Positions 54,273-64,000 are shown, counted from the first letter of the stretch. The stretch: 64,000 nt of DNA from Amblyomma americanum (GCF_052857255.1 NC_135500.1:103544048-103608047); one strand, 5' to 3'. Notes: generated by a model from the letters alone, not told the origin. A program made the numbers and translations.

Positions 54273-55565
54273 ATGGCTTCCCAAGCCCCTCTAAGGGGCT
54301 ACGACCCTGCCGAAATGGCCTGGACGACTGTTTCGGCACCTCAACGTGAAGCTCCCGCGGAACCTGCACGTTTCGAGCACGAGGAGCTCTTTCAACTTGT
54401 CAACCGGCGCGGCAGAGCCGGCTCCAACACGGCGGCTGCCGCATCGGCGGCGTCCCAAGCCAAACAGGAAGCCTTCACGCACGGGCCTGCCTCATCGCAT
54501 ACAGAACAAGCCCAGTCGCGTCAGTGGAAACCCCGCCCAATACCACAGATGCACCCTGAAGACTACGTGGTCATAATCAAGCCCAGGGTCACCGCCGACC
54601 TACGGAATGTGTTCCGACGTGGTGAGTTGGGCAAAGCCCTGAACTCGCACCTCGGTATTTCTACTGCCGAGCACGTTCTAAATATCTTCTCTGCCTGGGA
54701 GCAGAACCTGCTCGTTGTGGGCGCACGGAATCCACACCTTGCCGATCGCCTGCTCGGCGAATTCAAGTTGTCGAACACCAAAGGCACCCTGCCCGTACAC
54801 GGGCATTTGAAACAAACCGGGGACGTGTGCCGCGGCGTGATCGGAGGCATCGCCGACGAAGAAACCAGCGCAATGCTTACCGCCCAAATTGCCTGGCGAG
54901 GCGGCCAGATTGCCAACATTCGCCGCCTCGGAAAATCATCCATCGCGGTGATCACCTTTGTTGGAAAGGTGGTCCCGCGGTACGTCCACTACAGCGGGGA
55001 ACTCACCCCCGTCCGAGAATACAAGCGCACTGTGCCGGCCTGTGTGAAGTGCGGTACTGTGGGACACCGCGCGGACATTTGCCCCACGCCTAACTCGCCC
55101 AAGTGCGGCCTTTGCGGCCAAATTGTGACTGTGACGCAGGACGGCCGTGCGCCACACGAGTGCAACCCGTCCTGTCTAATCTGTGGACTAGCCCACCCCA
55201 CGGGCTCGAAAGATTGTAAGGCAAAATTCCGCAGACTTCATCTTGCCGGAGCCAAGCCCTCCCAACATGGAGTAACCGAGAGGCCAGCGCCTGGAAACAG
55301 GCAAGGTGCCCCCGTCGACGAAGCCAATGGCGGCGCGGTACGCGGCAATCACGCCACCGGCTCGCGCGAGGGAGACATCAACGCGGCCTCCTCCTCTCCC
55401 GGAGTGAAGTCAACGGGAGAGAAGAAGCGAAAGAAGGAAATGAAGAAGAATAAGCAGGCGCCACCACCGCCCCCTAGCGGAGACGACGCCAAGCACTTGC
55501 CCGCCCTCAAACCAGGTGCGCTGCCGGAGCCCGCGCCCCGGCGCAGCAGCAACACACTCAGGTGA
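54273..55565 (+). CDS. ORF1 protein (gag-like), N-terminal 430 codons
   Basis: The start is chosen at ATG 54273 (CAAGATGG context, MASQAPLRGYDPAEMAWTTV); the open frame extends upstream to 54159 without a convincing earlier start. Residues ~90-250 form a folded region (YVVIIKPRVTADLRNVFRRG; SIAVITFVGKVVPRYVHYSG). About residues 255-305 hold CVKCGTVGHRADIC, CGLCGQIVTVTQDGRAPHEC and CLICGLAHPTGSKDC, cysteine-histidine knuckles for RNA binding. A lysine-rich stretch (KKRKKEMKKNKQ) follows. The frame ends in TGA at 55563; comparison with the old copy indicates a frameshift there rather than a true end. Confidence 0.8.
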   Translation: MASQAPLRGYDPAEMAWTTVSAPQREAPAEPARFEHEELFQLVNRRGRAGSNTAAAASAASQAKQEAFTHGPASSHTEQAQSRQWKPRPIPQMHPEDYVVIIKPRVTADLRNVFRRGELGKALNSHLGISTAEHVLNIFSAWEQNLLVVGARNPHLADRLLGEFKLSNTKGTLPVHGHLKQTGDVCRGVIGGIADEETSAMLTAQIAWRGGQIANIRRLGKSSIAVITFVGKVVPRYVHYSGELTPVREYKRTVPACVKCGTVGHRADICPTPNSPKCGLCGQIVTVTQDGRAPHECNPSCLICGLAHPTGSKDCKAKFRRLHLAGAKPSQHGVTERPAPGNRQGAPVDEANGGAVRGNHATGSREGDINAASSSPGVKSTGEKKRKKEMKKNKQAPPPPPSGDDAKHLPALKPGALPEPAPRRSSNTLR

Positions 55566-56117
55566 GCAGCTGGGCAGAGGTCGCCTCCTCCCCTCCCTCC
55601 TCCTCACCCTCTTCTCTCTCCTCGGCTTACGGCATTGATGTCGAAAGCCGCAGACAAAATGAGCAGCCAAGAGCACAGATCGGGCACTTGCTCACCAAAA
55701 TTCAAAATTTAGAAGAAAAGCTAGCTGCTGCGACGGGTATCCCGAGTTCCGACGCCATGGAGAGTGAGCCCGAACTGCCTGCCGTCCGCGTTCGAGTCGG
55801 CAATGGCCGCAATGGAGGCGCGTCTCACCTCCCATTTCCAGAAAATGCTAGAAACGGCGATGAGCTGCATGGAGACCAAATGCTCGGCATCGGTCCCTGC
55901 AGCTATCAGCCGGTGCATGAAATCCAACACCACCAGAACGAGCCGGCGGTTCGAGGGGATCCGAGCCTTCAACAGGCACAAGAAAATTATCGGCACTCCC
56001 AGAGACGCGGATTCGGTGAACAACAACCCTGCACCCCAACCCGGTGCTGGCTCTGGGTCGGAGTCCCATCAGCCCCCATCTGACACCTCCATTGCTAATG
56101 ATGGCAGGACGACCTAA
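55566..56117 (+). pseudogene. ORF1 C-terminal part, shifted frames
   Basis: QVSSWAEVASSPPSSS in frame 2 continues ORF1 (the old copy has PQVSWSAVASSAS in its ORF1 frame). It then reads GHLLTKIQNLEEKLAA, a short coiled coil. Near 55790 the reading returns to the original frame with FESAMAAMEARLTSHFQKML and ETAMSCMETKCSA, and runs to TAA at 56115. Two opposite shifts thus cancel. The last 20 nt overlap the start of ORF2. Confidence 0.65.
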
Positions 56118-57100
56118 CAAGCGTTCCCCTCCTCCGAAAACACACAAATTGGTAACCGTAACGCAATGGAATTGTAGAGGCTTCAAGGCCCGGCAGAAAC
56201 GCGCGAACCTGCGTCTCTACCTAGAAACTTTCGAGGCTTTGCCCGCCGTGGTCGCCCTCCAGGAGCCAGGAACGGTGGCCAAGTTGACTAATTACGCGAC
56301 GTTCCAGCGAGACCCCTCGTCGTGTCTCCTCGTACACAAGTCGTACACCGCCTCCGAAATTGACCACGATCTCAATATACTGTACTCATACGCCATGGTA
56401 AGGATCCTTCCCCTTCGACGGTCGGATCCTCCCCTACACGTACTTAATGTATACTGCTCCCCGAAACTGAAGCGAGTGACCTTCGCGGACTTCTTTAGCC
56501 GTGCACTTAAAGAGGCGGTTTGCGACCCCCTGCTGATTGTGGGCGACTTCAACGCCCCTAGCCAGCTATGGGGCTATCGTAAGGAGGAATTGCGCGGACG
56601 CATGCTGGCAGAGTTGGCGTCCACACTGGGGCTCACCCTCCACACTGACCCAGCATTTCCTACGCGCGCAGGCAACTCGGTGACCCGAGACACATGCCCG
56701 GACCTCACCTTCACTCGCAACATAAGACACGCTGACTGGATCAACACCGAGGAAACCCTCGGCAGCGACCACTGCATCCTCAACACCACTGTTTATACAC
56801 ACCCCCTCAAGCGCCCCACCACACAAGCACACATCCCCAATTGGACCACCTTTCGCCAAAATTTCCCATCCGACGCCAACACGAACATCACAAAGCAAGG
56901 CTACACGAATTGGTCCCAGTTAGTCATATCGCACCTTCGCTCCCACGAGAAGCAGATACAGCTCACAGAGGCAGTCATGGACGTGGACAACCACCTCCTC
57001 CACCTCTGGCAAGCGCGCCGCGGCCTTACGCGCCGCTGGAAGCGCCAGAAACACAACAAGAAGCTCAAAGCGCGCATTGCGGACCTCACCCAGCAGAGTA
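56098..57100 (+). CDS. ORF2, APE-type endonuclease domain and linker
   Basis: It starts at tandem ATGs 56098/56101. Motifs in order: VTQWNCRGFKARQKRA (metal-binding Asn), ALPAVVALQEPGT (Glu), LNVYCSP, PLLIVGDFNAPSQLWGY (Asp-Asn), CPDLTFTRNI, LGSDHCILNT (catalytic Asp-His). All APE residues are present. The domain nicks the target to prime reverse transcription. The basic helix WQARRGLTRRWKRQKHNKKL ends this frame; near 57095 the reading shifts into another frame (AEYAAQLADSNWVERCNTAA). The original frame stays open to 57417 but encodes unrelated residues. Confidence 0.82.
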
Positions 57101-58255
57101 CGCGGCCCAACTCGCTGACTCCAACTGGGTGGAACGCTGCAACACGGCGGCTAGGCAAATGTCGAGCCGCAACACATGGCGGCTCTTCCGAGCCCTCATC
57201 AACCCAACGCAGACCCGCACAGAAACGCACAAGCAACTACACAAAGCCATGCACTCATTCCAAGGAAATACAACGCAGTTGGCACAGGCACTCCGGGATC
57301 GCTACCTGTGCACAACTCAGGACGGCTGACCATCGGCCTTTTCCTGCGCAGGCAGGGAAAACTCGGAGTTGGACAAGCCTTTCCAGCTTCACGATCTGCG
57401 GGCCAGTCTGGCCATAATGAAGAGGGGCACCACGCCGGGCCGGGACAAGGTTACCGTCAAACATTTGGCGCACCTTCCTGATTCAGCGTACCAGTGCCTT
57501 CTAGAGTACATTAATGCGATCTGGACGGGGGAAACCCCCCTCCCCATTGACTGGAAGACGGCCCTTGTCACCTTCATCCCGAAGGCCGGGAAACCAATCG
57601 ACACGGACAACCTCCGCCCCATCTCTCTCACCTCGTGTGTGGGCAAATTGATGGAGACGATGGTACGGGATCGTCTGTCCGAATACATTGAACAACACAA
57701 CACCTTCGCGGACACCATGTTTGGATTTCGCCCACACAGATCCGCACAGGATGTTCTGCTCCAACTCGACCGCGAAATCTTGAACCCCATCACATACCCC
57801 CAAAACGACAAAATTGTCCTCGCGCTCGACCTGAAAGGAGCGTTCGATAATGTAACTCACGAGGTCATACTCTCACACTTGAGTCAAACTCACTGCGGCA
57901 TCAATACCTTCAATTACGTGAAGCAATTTCTCACGGACAGACTATCATACATCAAAATACAGGACCAAGAGCATGGACCTTTCCTGCTCGGCACGAGGGG
58001 GACTCCACAAGGCGCGGTGCTGTCCCCTCTGCTATTCAACATAGCCATGATGCGCCTACCTGCCCTGCTGGGTGCCGTCGAAGGGGTCCAGCACGCGCTG
58101 TACGCCGACGACATCACCCTCTGGGCTACGCAAGGATGCCTAGGGGACATGCAGACCAGCCTGCAAACGGCCGCCAGCATAGTGGACCGCTATGCCCGGG
58201 ACTGTGGTCTGCAATGCTCCCCGCAGAACTCGAAATTCGTGCATCTGCGCCCCTC
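57095..58255 (+). pseudogene. ORF2, reverse transcriptase domain
   Basis: The linker RNTWRLFRALINPTQTRTET leads through a TGA at 57327 to KPFQLHDLRASLAIMKRGTT and PGRDKVTVKHL. RT blocks: ALVTFIPKAGKP, NLRPISLTSCVGKLMETMV, FGFRPHRSAQDVLLQLD, VLALDLKGAFDNVTHEVIL, GTPQGAVLSPLLFNIAM and YADDITLW. The catalytic YADD and the first Asp (LDLKGAFD) are intact. The frame from 57369 is open to 58304. Near 58255 the coding sense moves to the frame carrying RNase H. Except for the TGA and the two flanking frameshifts, the domain looks sound. Confidence 0.85.
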
Positions 58256-59661
58256 GCGCACATGCTGGACACAAATCAATCTCCCTGCAAAGCGGCCCCA
58301 TTAACGAATCCAAGGAAATCAGAGTCCTCGGACTCTTCATACACAACCAGCGACGTTGCGACACAACACTCGCCAAGCTCCGGCAGGTGGGGGACCAGGT
58401 GGGCCGCATGGTCCGCCGGGTTTCCAACAAGCGCGGTGGGTTACGATGCAAAAGCGCCTTACGGCTGGCGAACGCATTCGCGACCAGTCGAATTTTGCAT
58501 TTGACTCCCTACCTCCACCTACGGAAACAGGAAGAGGATGCCCTCGAGGTCATCCTCCGCAAAATCATGAAACGCGCGCTGGACCTCCCGGTCTCTACCA
58601 GCCACCTCATGGGACTGGGGATGGTGAACACTTTCAGGGAGCTTCGGGAGGCCCAGCTCACCAACCAATACACTCGTCTCACAAAGACAGGGTGGCGTCG
58701 CCGCCTTCTGGCCCGACTTCACATCCAGCACACCCAATTCACAGAGGAGAAATGCCGCCTTCCCGTACACTGGAGACGCGCCCTCCACGTGCGGCCTCTC
58801 CCCACCAACATGTCCAAAGAGGACCATAATGGCAGGCGCCTGGCGCGGGCGGAAGCCTTGGACCGCCATTTTGGGAATAAACCAGGAGTCTTCTACGTGG
58901 ACGCCTCCGGCCCGGACCCCAAGGGATGGTACACGGCCGCGGTCGTCCACGAGGGCAAAACAGTAGACGCCCTTACTTTCAAGGCCCAGTCAGCAATTCA
59001 CGCAGAAGAGGTCGCCATCGCCCTGGCAGCCTCCGACTCCTCCTCCAAATACATAATCACCGACTCGCGAGGGGCTTGTCGAAACGTCGAGCAAGGGTGG
59101 GTTACTCCCCTAGCTTATCGCATCTATCAAAATTGTAGCCGAGACTCCGATCCTGCGCACCGATCTATTATTTGGGCTCCAAGTCACCAATGCCTCCACG
59201 GAAACGAAGCAGCCGACGCCGCCGCCCGCGCGCTCTCTCTCCGGGCGTTTCCCTCAGGACTCGACGATGACCAGGACTCCGATTTCAATCCGGTTTACAC
59301 TTTTAAGGAAATATGCGATTACTACAAATCCACCCACCAAACTCTTCCTACTCCTTGCAAAGGGCTGGGGAAGGCCAACGAGCGGGTACTCCTGCGCCTG
59401 CTCACTAACACGATGCTGTGCCCGGCAACTCTAAAGCATTTCAATCCTCAATTCGACGGGCGGTGCTCACACTGTGGGGAGGTGTCGGACACCTACCACA
59501 TCATGTGGGCCTGCCAGCAGAACCCATCCCTACCCCCTATCCCAAACCCCACCCGAGAGGACTGGGAGGCGACCCTGTCCGGCTGCTGCACCCTCCAGGC
59601 CCAAAGGGCCTTAACGCAGCGTGCCCGGGCGGCGGCAACCGCCAATGGGTTGCCTGACTAG
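58255..59661 (+). CDS. ORF2, post-RT, RNase H and C-terminal zinc domain
   Basis: The frame is open from 58192 to the TAG at 59659. It reads IRVLGLFIHNQRRCDTTLAK, a helical thumb/connection region, then RNase H with FYVDASGPDPKGWYTAAVV (Asp), IHAEEVAIALAASDSSSKYI (Glu), ITDSRGACRNVEQG (Asp) and SHQCLHGNEAADAAARALSL (His and Asp): the full catalytic set. The C-terminus has CSHCGEVSDTYHIMWAC, a CCHC motif typical of RNase H-bearing elements. RNase H degrades the RNA strand after cDNA synthesis. Presence of RNase H places the element in the I superfamily. Confidence 0.88.
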   Translation, partial: RAHAGHKSISLQSGPINESKEIRVLGLFIHNQRRCDTTLAKLRQVGDQVGRMVRRVSNKRGGLRCKSALRLANAFATSRILHLTPYLHLRKQEEDALEVILRKIMKRALDLPVSTSHLMGLGMVNTFRELREAQLTNQYTRLTKTGWRRRLLARLHIQHTQFTEEKCRLPVHWRRALHVRPLPTNMSKEDHNGRRLARAEALDRHFGNKPGVFYVDASGPDPKGWYTAAVVHEGKTVDALTFKAQSAIHAEEVAIALAASDSSSKYIITDSRGACRNVEQGWVTPLAYRIYQNCSRDSDPAHRSIIWAPSHQCLHGNEAADAAARALSLRAFPSGLDDDQDSDFNPVYTFKEICDYYKSTHQTLPTPCKGLGKANERVLLRLLTNTMLCPATLKHFNPQFDGRCSHCGEVSDTYHIMWACQQNPSLPPIPNPTREDWEATLSGCCTLQAQRALTQRARAAATANGLPD

Positions 59662-59767
59662 GCATCCCCACGTAGTGGTTGTAAGGGCGTGACCCTTCAG
59701 GTCACGGACCCCAACACCTCTCTCTATAATTAATAAATGTTTTTACCACCACCACCCTCCCAGCCAC

Positions 59768-60150
59768 CTACCATGGAGCCAGACGCGGCACGAATTTGCA
59801 AGCAAGTTCTGCCAACGCCAGGTGTACCCGCCAACTATAACCAAATGTGATGCAATTCAGGGTAATCGGTAACACCAGGTTAACCCTCGCCGCCAGGAAA
59901 AACGGATAAACCAAGTGAGTCGGAGACAGGCGAGTTGCGAGACAGGGATAGGAAAATGAAATTGTCTTCAATTATGGTCTTCCAGCTTTTCAATTGAACC
60001 CTTTAGCAACTGCCCCCGTACGCACCTTGCGCCGTATCGCCATAGGTGGCAGCATGAAAATCCACTTCCAACAGATGGCGCCACAGCGCTTTCAAAATGG
60101 CGGCACTCAAATTTATTTCGTGTTCTGGTATATATGCGTGACTTGCGTAA
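59768..60150 (-). repeat. 5' end of the interrupted I/Jockey-type element
   Basis: The minus-strand sequence ending at 59758 supplies CCATGGTAGGTGGCTGGG, the start codon region that joins to the ORF1 remnant at 54001. Upstream (to about 60150, limit uncertain) would be its 5' UTR. No coding motif. Confidence 0.5.
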
Positions 60151-62330
60151 GAGTGCATGGGAAAATAAAACAAAGTCATGCTCTAATGTGCTTAAGCCCT
60201 TGTGCAACAATAAAAATTTCTAATTGAAGATGATAAAGCAGTGCTTGGTATTTTTTTGGTACACTACACAGGCGGCAGTTAAAAGAAGAGGCAAGAATAA
60301 TTTGCCCCTGTGACCACGTTTTGTGTGCAAGTGTTTTAGTGCAAGAGGAAATCGTCTGTTTACGCACTAGCGTTAGCACATGACGCCCCTTAAATCCTAA
60401 GTATAGGGAGCGATACAGCGGATGCATTAACAGCCTGGATATCCATTCCTTGACGAGCTTTTGAGGGATAAAGGATACAAGTACAGTGCACAGAATCGAA
60501 CCGTAAAAAATACTGACTAAAGCATAAACTTCCTGGGCAAGACTTAGTAGGGAGTAACGTTCAGTAAAATTTGAAGACACATTTCGAATGGGAAGCAGGT
60601 TCATAAGTTTAACCTTCAAAAAGGTCCTAATAATGGGGTTTGAACCGTCAAACAACAAAAAAAATGAAATGAGCACTGTAATTCTAAATTTGGGCCAAAT
60701 GCGATTCGCCTGCACAAAAAAGCGTAAAAAAGGTTATCCGGCTGCATCGGCGCGAAACCTAATGTGTCGATATAAATATCAGCAATGCTTGATGAAAGCG
60801 CACGATCTATTGTTTAGTGCACTAAAGACCTAATGTACATAATGCACGTTTTGTCAAAAATATGTTCCAGCCTTGGACAGAGCGATAATGAACAGGCGGT
60901 GCTGAAGAAGAGTCGGGCGATTACGCTAAAAGACCGGGACCCGCTCTCTTCAGCAATGTGACCTTGACATAAATGCGGGAAAGGAACGCTCAGATATTGA
61001 GCTGTACACAACGCCACTCTTCAAAATAACAAGCCCCTGTTATGAACCATGCAGTAACCAAACAACAGACCTGAACATTTAGAGGAAATCATGTGAGCAC
61101 TGCTGTTGAGTCGTGGCTACAGTTTTCTCGATACTGAGCTTACCAAGGCTAAAGAGAGGCAAATAATTAGCGTAGGCAAGTACTTTGACTTCATTACCTA
61201 AAACAGCAAAAACCGTTAATAAAACTGCTTTTAAGCACGTGAAAAGAAGGCAGCCTCATTGCAAAATGTAGCGGATACTTGAGAGAGCCTTCCTTCTTGG
61301 ATGTCCAGATTGACTATCCAACACTGGTGTGCTCTGAAGGAGAAAAGGAAATGAATCGCGGACGCTACGACATTCTTTGCAATGTGATCTCGAGGCAAAG
61401 TAAGCTGCATGATAGTAGGAGCATGATGCGAGAATAGTACGCGCAATTGGTTCATTAGCTTGTAATATGTGCCTCCCATACATAACGTCTCCCAGGAACC
61501 TGCGAGAATGGCATTGTATATTGCAGACGATTTGATATGGCGTGAAGGAAAAATTTTTAATACACATTTGCCACCTTTATAAGCCATCAGTTTTCTACAA
61601 AGTGCAAATTTTTATGGCTAGTTTTTGGAATTAGGACTGTTTTGCTAAATATGATAAATGGGCTTGCACATCAAAACCTGTAGAAAAAGCCTGCTGCTGG
61701 ATTGGAGCGACACTACATAAAAGAATGCCAAAATTGCAAAAATGGATGATCAGAACCAAGCGTTTCGGATACAGTAAACTGTTTAATTGCTAGTTCTATG
61801 TCTTTCGCAAGGAGGGGCCTCTAATAACACGACAATTTTCTTCTGATAATGTGGTATCAAAGTCCGTGAGACGTGCTAGAAGGTCTGTATTATGAACATA
61901 AGTAGCATCAGACAGTTTCATAGAGTAATTCTAAGCCGCGAAGATTACCTCACTCCTACTGATCACAAGGGCGTCATTGGACATTGTCCAGGTGTAAGCC
62001 AGCAGAGACCAGGCGGTGTTTACCGAAAAAAGCTTGTCCTGTTGGAAGCTAATAGTTCAAACATGGCACAAGATTGAACACAGTCACTCCTGAATTGTTC
62101 AGCGTCGTGCTTTTCTATTTCACTCCTCACGCGAATATTTTCAACCAAACAAAATGGAGATTCAAATTCATCATACTTGTACAACCTGTTTTGGAATTTC
62201 TCTGAGATAACAAAACAGAGGCAATTTGAGCAACTGGCGCACGTACTTCCCGTTTGCGCATCTCCCGAGCAGCAAACAAACGCCTGTTACCAATAAAGGA
62301 AGAATGCAGTCGTGAGCGTACGCCGACTTT
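60151..62330 (-). pseudogene. L1-like non-LTR ORF2 relic
   Basis: Minus-strand readings: EMRKREVRAPVAQIASVLLS (linker, about 62230), AKDIELAIKQFTVSETLGSD (61800), KTVLIPKTS (61640), HRIKSSAIYN-like and AYKGGKCVLKIF (RT block 2 region), and VNLDIQEGRL (61300, probably the LDxxKAFD block, altered). A 179-codon frame at 60176-60715 then gives NPIIRTFLKVKLMNLLPI, LMHPLYRSLYLGFKGRHVLT, SCTKTLAHKTWSQG and FNCRLCSVP, the zinc-type C-terminal region of L1-like ORF2 proteins. The YADD block is missing. Assignment rests on block order rather than any single strong motif. Confidence 0.5.
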
Positions 62331-62968
62331 AAATTCGTGTCATTTACTAGGAACGCATATCCATTCAGAAAGCTTCCACCGCGGCATAAATTCTCAACGG
62401 CCGTTACCCATCAGCCAAACAACCTCCATATAGTGTCCATAGCTATGTATAGTGGTACAGGTTTACGTGACAAACCATAAAAAACGAGTGCGGAAGGCGC
62501 GTAATTCTGACCTAGGCGAGTGTAGGACCACCCCTGATCGTATATAAATGAAAACCACGTCATGCTGGAGCTGTATCAAGGAGGCCTGGATCATCTGTCA
62601 AAAAGTAAAAACTGTTCTTTACTACTATATCTATGACCATTAGGAGCAGCCTGGGCGTTCGGGCCACCGACACAATTAAAGTTTCTCCTTACTCAACGTG
62701 CCGGTCACATTCAAGCAAGGCAATCACAAGACAAACCAGTTGACACGCTCTGCTACAGTATCACAAGCTTGAATATTGATCAATCATCATGATTTGTCAC
62801 GGAGATGAAACAGCAGGCTACAATCCGCTCTTCCTTTGGTGTCAATATTATAATCGAGATTAGAGGAAGGGATACCCTTCACAGAAAGATGAAACAACCC
62901 GCCGAATGACCTACATGGTCCTAGTCCCCTCCCGACCTTCGTTTCCTACATAGCCACAAAGTTATGCT
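62331..62968. other. No recognisable gene
   Basis: This could be endonuclease-encoding DNA of the L1-like relic, but no endonuclease motif is recognisable. Confidence 0.4.
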
Positions 62969-64000
62969 GTCTGCCGCGGAATAGTCCGCAGGGTGGCAGC
63001 TTCTTCTGGCGAGACCTAAGACCACGCAAACCTCCGTTAAGATACTAACTCTTCTGAGCTCGCAATGATGAACACAAATTTTTATTCGACATGTGCATCT
63101 GTCTCAGCAAACAGCCAGGCCGCCCCAGGGCTAGCATCAGAACTCCGGAACCACGAACGTCGGCACTTCCCGTTTTCCTTGAACGCTCGTGGGTGACGGC
63201 CAGGAGGGCTTGAAGCGCGGCTCTTCTGAAGGATCTCTTAAATAAAAGTAAGGGTCCCAGTTACAGGAACCGGGTATAGTCCTCCAAGGCGCTTCTCAGC
63301 ATTGGCTACAGAGGCACAGTATCCCGAGCGGTACACGCAGGGCTATAATAGGAAGGCTGGCAGTTTCGTGGCCGGCCGTCTGATTCAGCTTCTCACACCG
63401 ACGCCAAGATCCATTGTCTTCCATTGTTTCTACGCACTTTGTGGCAGCGCATTTTCTCACATTAAGAACCGATGCGCTGTGACCGAAACACTAGACCATA
63501 GTGGCGGTTGGAAGGTCAGCAGTCGCGTCGAGCACTTCGCATGGCGTCTATTGTCTGCTCCTGTTAATCTTCTGAGAAGGCAGCACAGGATACGGCTAGT
63601 TCTCAGCAGATGTCATGACGCACTCCTCTGCTGTGTAAACTAAGAGCGGGAAAACCTCACAGCACAGCGTACGACAGCAGAGGACGAAGTTTGCCGCCTA
63701 CGTTGCATCTAAGACATGAGCCGCACAAAGTCAGCTGATGTCGAACGTCACTAAGACCTACTCTTCCAGCAACAGACAGAGCATCAACCCTGATTAGCCT
63801 TCTCATTTCGGCCGTGTGTGACATCATCCAGTTTTCCACCGATATCGCCGGAACCTTCCCGTACACGTCAAATACCCCTCGTATGCATGCGTCTTCCAAG
63901 CGCTCGAGAAAGCACCTTCAGTTTCACCTCCTTCAGTTCAAGGTCCACAAGAACACCGCGACCACTCTCAATCAATAGTCGCTCGCGTCACATAAGCTTC
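62969..64000 (+). repeat. ~1 kb dispersed module, copy 2 (continues beyond window)
   Basis: Same orientation and order of landmarks as 5172-6215, including the reverse-strand 80-codon frame at 63657-63899. It also keeps a plus-strand open frame at 63302-63643 (begins MATEAQYPERYTQGYNRKAG) that is disrupted in copy 1. Preserved in only one copy, that frame is probably fortuitous. Confidence 0.8.
63657..63899 (-). pseudogene. Reverse-strand open frame of unknown function (copy 2)
   Basis: Counterpart of 5869-6111: MEDACIRGVFDVYGKVPAIS, MRRLIRVDALSVAGRVG, LCGSCLRCNVGGKLRPLLS. Same stop position. Upstream reverse-strand sequence continues toward the window edge, so the start may be incomplete. 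Family unknown. Confidence 0.35.

Larger units (their letters stand above)
54002..59757 (+). mobile_element. Young full-length I-type non-LTR retrotransposon, 5.76 kb
   Basis: 5' UTR (54002-54272), ORF1 with coiled coil and three zinc-knuckle-like motifs (54273-56117), ORF2 with APE, RT, RNase H and CCHC (56098-59661), and a short 3' UTR ending AATAAATGTTTTT plus (ACC)n. All catalytic motifs are conserved. I count about four frameshifts and one in-frame stop. It is flanked by an exact 11 bp target duplication. It is the most intact element in the window and a relative of 39424-44740. Confidence 0.9.
53991..59768 (+). repeat. 11 bp target duplication around the young I-type element
   Basis: TCCCAGCCACC occurs at 53991-54001 and at 59758-59768. 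Removing the element and one copy restores a continuous minus-strand ORF1 start (MVGGWDHGQ) of the host element, which confirms the boundaries. Confidence 0.85.

Noticed and set aside
60176..60715. 179-codon minus-strand frame considered as a host membrane protein
   Set aside because: The CRLC-type motif and neighbouring RT-like readings fit the C-terminus of an L1-like ORF2 better.
1..64000. CRISPR arrays, bacterial operons, rRNA genes, integrated viral genomes
   Set aside because: No regularly spaced direct repeats of CRISPR type and no rRNA or viral structural gene signatures. All reverse transcriptase and integrase readings fit LTR or non-LTR retrotransposons.

Overview
The window looks like nuclear DNA of an ixodid (hard) tick, most likely a metastriate species. 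The evidence is four tRNA-derived SINEs of the tick Ruka type, CR1-like and RNase H-bearing I-type non-LTR retrotransposons, Ty3/Gypsy elements with tick-style reading frames, AT-rich spacer DNA and MITE-like DNA elements. There is no prokaryotic gene organisation. I found no host protein-coding gene, rRNA, functional tRNA or CRISPR array that I can defend. The window is a nested transposon landscape, and the species call is inference from repeat content.

Layout. 1-5165: a CR1-like ORF2 split by a 4.06 kb LTR retrotransposon (530-4589). That element has a SCAN-like capsid, then a protease directly followed by an integrase zinc-finger domain, and no reverse transcriptase. 5172-6215: first copy of a ~1 kb module that recurs at 62969-64000. 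8600-11755: a decayed CR1-like element carrying a ~420 bp insertion with inverted repeats. 12337-12644: SINE with a 13 bp target duplication. 14232-14499: 53 bp minisatellite. 15029-17115: gag-only LTR element with ~186 bp LTRs. 19630-19882: second SINE. 20715-21465: I-type 3' fragment. 22500-30090: a badly decayed Ty3/Gypsy element interrupted by a reverse-strand CR1 fragment, a 1.29 kb TIR element and a solo LTR. 30135-31060: long-period tandem repeat. 31597-32559: hAT-like MITE. 34360-34913: two opposed SINEs. 39424-44740: old full-length but dead I-type element. 45050-46560: CR1-type ORF1 and Gypsy RNase H fragments. 46884-52241: complete-length but frameshifted Gypsy element on the minus strand. 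52905-54001: I-type ORF1 on the minus strand, cut by a young full-length I-type element (54002-59757, 11 bp target duplication). 60150-62330: minus-strand L1-like ORF2 relic.

Functionally, almost everything encodes or once encoded retrotransposition machinery: gag/nucleocapsid, protease, reverse transcriptase, RNase H, integrase or APE endonuclease. The youngest autonomous-type copy is the I-type element at 54-59.8 kb. Its APE, RT and RNase H catalytic motifs all survive, although its frames carry about four frameshifts and one stop. Insertion order can be read from the nesting: the Gypsy and CR1 hosts are oldest, and the LTR family, TIR element and young I-type element are later. All family assignments come from motif recognition by eye, not from database searches.
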